Below, in pieces: positions 59,202 through 64,000 of a DNA stretch of 64,000 nt. The position numbers and the translations under genes are program-made. The notes below the pieces were generated by a model. That model did no database searches. It was not told the DNA's origin and worked only from the letters and a program-made list of their open reading frames with translations. The stretch lies in assembly GCA_002070505.1 (NCBI GenBank), contig MWDJ01000010.1, forward strand, positions 1-64,000. The letters run 5' to 3'. Each line of letters begins with the position of its first letter. Positions within the stretch are counted from its first letter, which is position 1. The stretch is from Bacteroidetes bacterium ADurb.Bin145. GTDB taxonomy: Bacteria > Bacteroidota > Bacteroidia > Bacteroidales > VadinHA17.

Positions 59202-60275
59202 TTAAAAAACAAACAGGATAATGTAATAAACTACCAATAGGATCAAACCAAAGGGGGCAGCCAGTTTTGCCCATGCTTTGCTTCCGATCTTAAGCTTGCC
59301 TGCTGCAATTATGTTTGGAATATTTCCGGGGATCAGCATACCTCCGCTTATGAGGAGTCCCATCAGCATAGCCCTGATCTGGAGGATACCCATTTTTGGA
59401 GTTATCTCGGCTGCTGTCAGTGTTGCATTATCAAGAACCGCAGATATAGTATTTATCCAATAAAGTACTTGCGGACTTACCCTTGGCATAAGGTAATCGA
59501 CAACAGGTGAAAATCCTTTAGCCAGTAATTCAAGCGCCATAATGAAGAGAAAAACCTTTCCTGACCTTATCAAAACATCCTTATATGTTTCAGATTTTTC
59601 TGCTTCAAGAGTGTCACAAGTTGAAGGATTCCTTTTAGAATAATATGAACCAGTGAGTGCACAGAATAAGACACCGGGGATAACGTAAACTGCAAGATTC
59701 CTTATCAGGAAGAAAAAATCGGCGTTATAAGGCTCTCCTTTCAGTCTGCTGACAGCTATTGTTGAAAGAGGTTCACCGACAGGTGTAAGTACGGCACCCA
59801 AACCGATTGAAAAACAGGAAAAAATAACAATCGTCGTTTCTGTTTTTTTGTCGAGTCTGAGGGCAGAAATTATTTCCACAAGGACCAGTGCTGCAATGAT
59901 TGCAGTAATGACTGAAGATAAAAGACCAAGAAGAAAAACAAGCAGGAAAACGAACAATTTAAGTCCTAGTTTCTGTTCAAGGCTTCTCGTTACAGATTTT
60001 ATTTTCTGTGATAATAAAATGAAGAGTATTCCTGCAATCAAAACCACCTCAACAATGGGGTGCTTCGGACTAACAGGTGAAAGAGCGGCAGTCTTAATAA
60101 CTTCAAAACTCCAGAGTTGTGAAATTGTGACGGCAAGCACTCCCATCACAAACAGGAAAGCTTCCAGATTGTGTTCAATTTTTTTTATAAGAAATGGCAG
60201 CGTAAGAACGCACAGTAATATAAATCCTAATCCGGCAATAATGAACGTTCCAGGCAAGCTTACGGATGTTTCCAT
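59202..60275 (-). CDS. DUF1646 family putative cation transporter
   Basis: A 357-residue inner membrane protein with about 10-11 predicted helices. Family features include the phrase GVLAVTISQLW near the N-terminus, VEIISALRLDKKTE and GAVLTPVGEPLSTIA in the middle, and SAVLDNATLTAAEI plus PGNIPNIIAAGKLKIGSK near the C-terminus. The latter two parts resemble the ion-binding halves of NhaD/ArsB-type antiporters, which supports cation transport. No substrate is proved. It stands alone on the minus strand, 143 bases before the MuiA-like gene. Confidence 0.83.
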   Translation of the reverse strand: METSVSLPGTFIIAGLGFILLCVLTLPFLIKKIEHNLEAFLFVMGVLAVTISQLWSFEVIKTAALSPVSPKHPIVEVVLIAGILFILLSQKIKSVTRSLEQKLGLKLFVFLLVFLLGLLSSVITAIIAALVLVEIISALRLDKKTETTIVIFSCFSIGLGAVLTPVGEPLSTIAVSRLKGEPYNADFFFLIRNLAVYVIPGVLFCALTGSYYSKRNPSTCDTLEAEKSETYKDVLIRSGKVFLFIMALELLAKGFSPVVDYLMPRVSPQVLYWINTISAVLDNATLTAAEITPKMGILQIRAMLMGLLISGGMLIPGNIPNIIAAGKLKIGSKAWAKLAAPFGLILLVVYYIILFVF

Positions 60276-60419
60276 ATATAATATTTTTTAAAATCAGGAG
60301 CGCAATATATATAAAAATTATTATTTGGGATCAGACTTTTACTGTACGATCAATAAAAGTGTGATGGATCAGATCTACTTGTTCATTCTTCCCCCGTTTT
60401 TAATGATTGTATTTTTTTT

Positions 60420-60445
60420 TACTTTTGTAATCTTTATTTAGATTA
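60420..60445 (+). promoter_or_regulatory. Predicted suf promoter with overlapping palindrome
   Basis: The -7 box TACTTTTG at 60420-60427 matches TAnnTTTG; a TTTT at 60397-60400 is 19 bases upstream and could be a weak -33. A 6-bp inverted repeat TAATCT-N6-AGATTA at 60428-60445 begins directly after the -7 box and covers the expected start site, an ideal position for a repressor. The leader to sufB is about 80 bases. Confidence 0.55.
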
Positions 60446-60513
60446 AATTTAACCAACAAATCAGGCTGATTAATTGTTTATCCGGAAGGTTAAGCTATTT
60501 CTAGGTTATTTAA

Positions 60514-61962
60514 ATGGAAAAAGATCAAAACAAGATAATAGGCGAAGCTACTTCAGGGGAATATAAATACGGATTTTATTCTGATATTGAGGTTGATGCC
60601 ATACCTAAGGGGCTTAATGAAGACATCATCAGAACGATATCGCTGAAAAAAGGAGAACCTGACTGGCTCCTGGATTTCCGGCTTAAAGCATTCCGTCACT
60701 GGCAGACAATGAAGATGCCTGAGTGGGCGAATCTTAAAATATCACCGATTGATTATCAGGAAATTATCTATTATTCTGCTCCAAAAAAGATATCACCATC
60801 TGACGATCCGCAGGAGATTGATCCTGAACTGAAGAAAACTTTCGATAAGCTCGGGATCCCCCTCGAAGAACAGAAACATCTGGCAGGTTTTGCCGTGGAT
60901 GCTGTAATGGATTCAGTATCAGTTAAAACCACTTTCAGAGAGACTCTTGCGGAATCAGGCATTATCTTCTGTTCCTTCAGTGATGCAGTAAGAGAGTATC
61001 CTGATCTTGTGAAGCGATATCTCGGAACAGTAGTTCCCTATACTGACAATTTCTTTGCCTCACTCAATTCAGCTGTCTTCAGTGACGGTTCTTTCTGCTA
61101 TATACCGAAAGGTGTTCGCTGCCCTATGGAATTATCAACCTATTTCAGGATAAATGCAGCTAACACGGGGCAGTTTGAACGAACACTCCTTGTTGCTGAT
61201 GAGGAAGCCTATGTGAGTTACCTTGAAGGTTGTACAGCTCCGATGAGGGACGAGAACCAGCTTCATGCTGCTATTGTCGAGATCATCGCTGAAAACAATG
61301 CTGAAGTGAAATATTCCACGGTTCAGAACTGGTACCCTGGTGATAAGGATGGCCGGGGCGGGATATTCAACTTTGTCACTAAAAGAGGTATGTGCCGGGG
61401 AGAAAATTCAAAAATATCCTGGACACAGATTGAAACAGGGTCCGCCATTACGTGGAAGTATCCTTCATGCATACTGAGGGGAGATAATTCAACAGGGGAA
61501 TTTTATTCGGTTGCAGTGACTAATAATTTCCAGCAGGCTGATACCGGTACGAAGATGATTCATATAGGAAAGAATACTAAAAGTACAATAGTTTCAAAGG
61601 GTATCTCCGCCGGTTATGGTCAGAACAGCTACAGGGGACTTGTAAAAGTACTTAAAAATGCAACTGGTGCAAGGAACTTTTCCCAGTGTGATTCACTTCT
61701 TCTCGGTGATAAATGCGGTGCTCACACCTTCCCTTATATTGAGGTCGATAATCAGACCGCGATCGTGGAACATGAGGCCACAACATCAAAAATTGGTGAG
61801 GACCAGATCTTTTATTGTAACCAGAGGGGAATATCAACTGAGGATGCAATCGGACTTATAGTTAACGGCTATGCCCGTGAAGTAATAAATAAACTCCCTA
61901 TGGAATTTGCTGTTGAGGCTCAGAAGCTGTTGCAGATAAGCCTGGAAGGGAGTGTGGGGTGA
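60514..61962 (+). CDS. sufB: Fe-S cluster assembly protein SufB
   Basis: The 482-residue scaffold subunit of the SufBCD complex, on which iron-sulfur clusters form. The C-terminal part is a right-handed beta-helix, with the conserved SufB features [14 protein letters not shown] near residues 241-254 and [26 protein letters not shown] near 387-412 (cysteine near 405 is the expected cluster-linked residue). The whole length is typical. It is the first gene of sufBCD; 119 bases, including a degenerate simple repeat, separate it from sufC. Confidence 0.97.
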   Translation: MEKDQNKIIGEATSGEYKYGFYSDIEVDAIPKGLNEDIIRTISLKKGEPDWLLDFRLKAFRHWQTMKMPEWANLKISPIDYQEIIYYSAPKKISPSDDPQEIDPELKKTFDKLGIPLEEQKHLAGFAVDAVMDSVSVKTTFRETLAESGIIFCSFSDAVREYPDLVKRYLGTVVPYTDNFFASLNSAVFSDGSFCYIPKGVRCPMELSTYFRINAANTGQFERTLLVADEEAYVSYLEGCTAPMRDENQLHAAIVEIIAENNAEVKYSTVQNWYPGDKDGRGGIFNFVTKRGMCRGENSKISWTQIETGSAITWKYPSCILRGDNSTGEFYSVAVTNNFQQADTGTKMIHIGKNTKSTIVSKGISAGYGQNSYRGLVKVLKNATGARNFSQCDSLLLGDKCGAHTFPYIEVDNQTAIVEHEATTSKIGEDQIFYCNQRGISTEDAIGLIVNGYAREVINKLPMEFAVEAQKLLQISLEGSVG

Positions 61963-62081
61963 AAAGTTTGACTGGTTTTCATTCACCCTTTGAAGGGGGT
62001 TTGGGGGGATGTTCTCAGTGAAGTTATAGAGGTTGAATAGGTTGAAAGAGTTGAGAAAGTTTAAGAAGTTTTAAGAATAAT
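61963..62081. repeat. Simple-repeat spacer between sufB and sufC
   Basis: The spacer has a palindrome-like CCCTTTGAAGGG near 61986-61997 with G-rich tracts, and a degenerate GTTGAA/AGTT repeat at about 62017-62075 (pieces GAGGTTGAATAGGTTGAAAG and TTTAAGAAGTTTTAAGAA). The style resembles the 9-base repeat in the RND gene at 44382-44433 read on the same strand. No gene is seen. Confidence 0.6.
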
Positions 62082-62846
62082 ATGCTTGTAATAAAAGATT
62101 TAAAAGCCGCCATCAATGGCAAGATGATCCTGAAGGGGATATCGCTCGAGGTAAAAGCCGGAGAAACACATGCTATCATGGGGCCTAACGGATCGGGCAA
62201 GAGCACTCTTGCAGCTGTCCTTGCTGGACGGGAGTTTGCCAGGGTCATTGAAGGAAGTGTTCATTATATGGGGAAGAACCTGCTTGAAATGTCGCCGGAA
62301 GACAGAGCTAAAGAGGGCATCTTTCTTGGATTCCAGTATCCAATAGAGATCCCTGGTGTTAGTATGGTGAACTTCATGAAAACTGCCGTAAACGAACATC
62401 GCAAGCATAAAGGACTTGAACCGCTTTCAGCTTCGGATTTTCTGAAACTGATGAGGGAGAAGAAAGAACTGGTAGAGATAGATTCACGACTTGCCAACAG
62501 GTCGGTAAATGAAGGATTTTCTGGCGGCGAAAAGAAAAAAAATGAGATATTCCAGATGGCGATGCTCGAACCCAGGCTTGCCATCCTGGATGAAACTGAT
62601 TCCGGTCTTGATATTGACGCTCTCAGAATAGTTGCAAAAGGTGTGAATAAGCTTAAACGCCCTGATTATTCTGCAATTGTAATTACACATTACCAGCGAC
62701 TTCTTGATTACATAATCCCCGATGTCGTTCATGTTTTATATGACGGAAGGATTGTAAGAACAGCCGGGAAAGAATTGGCCCTGGAGCTTGAAGAGAAAGG
62801 CTACGACTGGATAAAAAAAGAGAATGATAATACAGAGATATCATGA
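62082..62846 (+). CDS. sufC: Fe-S cluster assembly ATPase SufC
   Basis: The 254-residue ABC-type ATPase of SufBCD. Walker A is GPNGSGKST near residues 34-42, the signature is SGGEKKKNE near 147, and Walker B is LAILDETDSGLDIDA near 168, all matching SufC and not a transporter ATPase. ATP hydrolysis drives conformational changes of SufB-SufD. The stop codon overlaps the sufD start by four bases (ATGA). Confidence 0.97.
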   Translation: MLVIKDLKAAINGKMILKGISLEVKAGETHAIMGPNGSGKSTLAAVLAGREFARVIEGSVHYMGKNLLEMSPEDRAKEGIFLGFQYPIEIPGVSMVNFMKTAVNEHRKHKGLEPLSASDFLKLMREKKELVEIDSRLANRSVNEGFSGGEKKKNEIFQMAMLEPRLAILDETDSGLDIDALRIVAKGVNKLKRPDYSAIVITHYQRLLDYIIPDVVHVLYDGRIVRTAGKELALELEEKGYDWIKKENDNTEIS

Positions 62847-64000
62847 ATAGTCAGCCGGATACAAGAAATAAATACTTCAATTTATATAAGGAGAATATAG
62901 GGAAGATCCTGCCCGACTCATCTCCTTTCATAAACTCATTCAGGGAACCTGCAATTGAAAAGTTCTTGGAACTGGGGATTCCCACAAGGAAACATGAAGC
63001 GTACAGGTACACTGAACTGAACACTTTCTTCAGCCTTGATTTTAAAAACTACTTTATTCCTGGAGAAAAGGATTTTATTAAAGCTGAAGAGTTCCGTTGC
63101 GATGTTGCTGACCTTGATACGCATGGACTAGTACTTTTAAATGGCTTTTATCCTACAATAAGTGATAAGCTTCGCCGTCTTCCGGGAGGGATCTGGATTG
63201 GGAGCCTGAATGAGGCCGCAAAAGAATTTCCGGATAAGATAAAGGATCATTATAACAGATATACAAACGGGAATAACGACGGACTGGTCCATCTGAATAC
63301 AGCCCTTGCATCAGATGGTGTTTTTATGTATGTCCCGGGCGGAGTGGTGCTTAGTAAACCGGTTCAGGTTGTGAACCTTGTTGAGGCCGACAGTGACATA
63401 TTCAATCAGCACAGAAATCTGATAATTGCTGAAGATAATACCGATACTACACTTATAATTTGCGACCATACTCTTTCCCCTCATAATTTCCTTACAAACG
63501 CTGTCACCGAGATCTATGTCGGTGAGAATGCCCGGTTTGATATAATAAGGGTGCAGAATGAGCATAACAATGCAGCCAAGATAACACATACATTTATTCA
63601 TCAGGGGAAAAACAGCAGGACATCCTCCAACAATATAACCCTTCACGGGGGGCTTGTCCGGAATAATACATATCACTTTCTGGAAGGAGAGGGCTCCGAA
63701 TGCAATTCTTACGGCCTTTACCTGACCGATAAGTTTCAGCATGTTGATAATTATGTGAGTGTCAACCATATGGCCCCCAACTGTTCAAGCAATCAGCTTT
63801 TTAAAGGTGTGCTTGATGACGTGGCAACGGGTGCGTTCAACGGTCGTATATACGTGAATAAGGATGCACAGGGTACATCAGCCTATCAGAAGAATAATAG
63901 CATCCTTCTTTCCGATGATGCAAAAATGGATACTAAACCACAGCTTGAGATCTATGCTGACGATGTGAAATGCAGTCATGGTGCCACTGTGGGACAACTG
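62843..64000 (+). CDS. sufD: Fe-S cluster assembly protein SufD, cut by the window end
   Basis: A SufB paralogue that partners SufB and SufC. The visible 386 codons are open from ATG 62843 to the window end with no stop. Features include the N-terminal helical part (IEKFLELGIPTRKHEAYRYT), GVFMYVPGGVVLSKPVQV near residues 154-171, and the conserved end KMDTKPQLEIYADDVKCSHGATVGQL, in which KCSHGATVG is the SufD family signature near residues 377-385. About 50-60 further residues are expected beyond the window. The start overlaps sufC by four bases, so SufC and SufD are made together. Confidence 0.96.
   Translation, partial: MNSQPDTRNKYFNLYKENIGKILPDSSPFINSFREPAIEKFLELGIPTRKHEAYRYTELNTFFSLDFKNYFIPGEKDFIKAEEFRCDVADLDTHGLVLLNGFYPTISDKLRRLPGGIWIGSLNEAAKEFPDKIKDHYNRYTNGNNDGLVHLNTALASDGVFMYVPGGVVLSKPVQVVNLVEADSDIFNQHRNLIIAEDNTDTTLIICDHTLSPHNFLTNAVTEIYVGENARFDIIRVQNEHNNAAKITHTFIHQGKNSRTSSNNITLHGGLVRNNTYHFLEGEGSECNSYGLYLTDKFQHVDNYVSVNHMAPNCSSNQLFKGVLDDVATGAFNGRIYVNKDAQGTSAYQKNNSILLSDDAKMDTKPQLEIYADDVKCSHGATVGQL

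Overview
The window is chromosomal DNA of a Bacteroidetes bacterium, most likely from or near the Bacteroidales. The evidence is a 2475-residue SprA between ruvA and gcvH, an LpxC-FabZ fusion inside a lipid A cluster, a futalosine-pathway menaquinone gene, sufBCD gene order, and repeated -7 boxes of the Bacteroidetes form TAnnTTTG. A class II superoxide reductase and MqnC suggest an anaerobic or low-oxygen life, which is inference. No species can be named from the sequence alone.

Region 1-5300 is the end of a mobile element. It holds a small serine resolvase, a 54-residue ribbon-helix-helix-like protein with a partner, a 181-residue unknown, and a large serine recombinase whose reading frame runs into the antisense strand of an initiator tRNA-fMet gene and its terminator. 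This looks like one element/chromosome junction. The other end is outside the window.

Region 5300-9700 carries a superoxide reductase behind a 14-bp-period repeat cluster, then M23 peptidase, dxr, rseP and tatA. About 900 bp of non-coding, inverted-repeat-rich DNA follows (9643-10547). Region 10548-22860 has mqnC on the minus strand, then pepA-pdxA-ruvA-sprA and gcvH. Region 22927-27621 is the rimP-nusA-infB operon on the minus strand, with a possible attenuator hairpin in its leader. Region 27700-36576 is a mix of small genes: a PflX-like radical SAM protein, a beta-propeller lipoprotein, DUF2784, a W/Y-rich secreted protein, a GH10 xylanase, DUF2905, a PH-domain protein, an FMN reductase and a MATE pump.

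Region 36569-52231 is the most unusual part: seven tightly packed minus-strand genes. In order of transcription they encode an ABC ATPase, an ABC permease fused to an M1-peptidase-like domain without HEXXH and to a golvesin-like C-terminal domain, a TolC-like outer membrane protein, a periplasmic adaptor lipoprotein, an RND pump, a second RND pump fused to about six extra membrane helices and a complete ABC ATPase domain, and a small ABC-2 permease. This looks like a hybrid RND-ABC envelope export machine. The two ATPase domains are close relatives, so the fusion may have arisen by duplication within the operon.

Region 52463-57046 is an HD-hydrolase gene followed by lpxD, lpxC-fabZ and lpxA. 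Region 57052-60275 has YccF, a MuiA-like protein and a DUF1646 transporter on the minus strand. Region 60514-64000 is sufB, sufC and a sufD cut by the window end, with a palindrome at the predicted suf start site.
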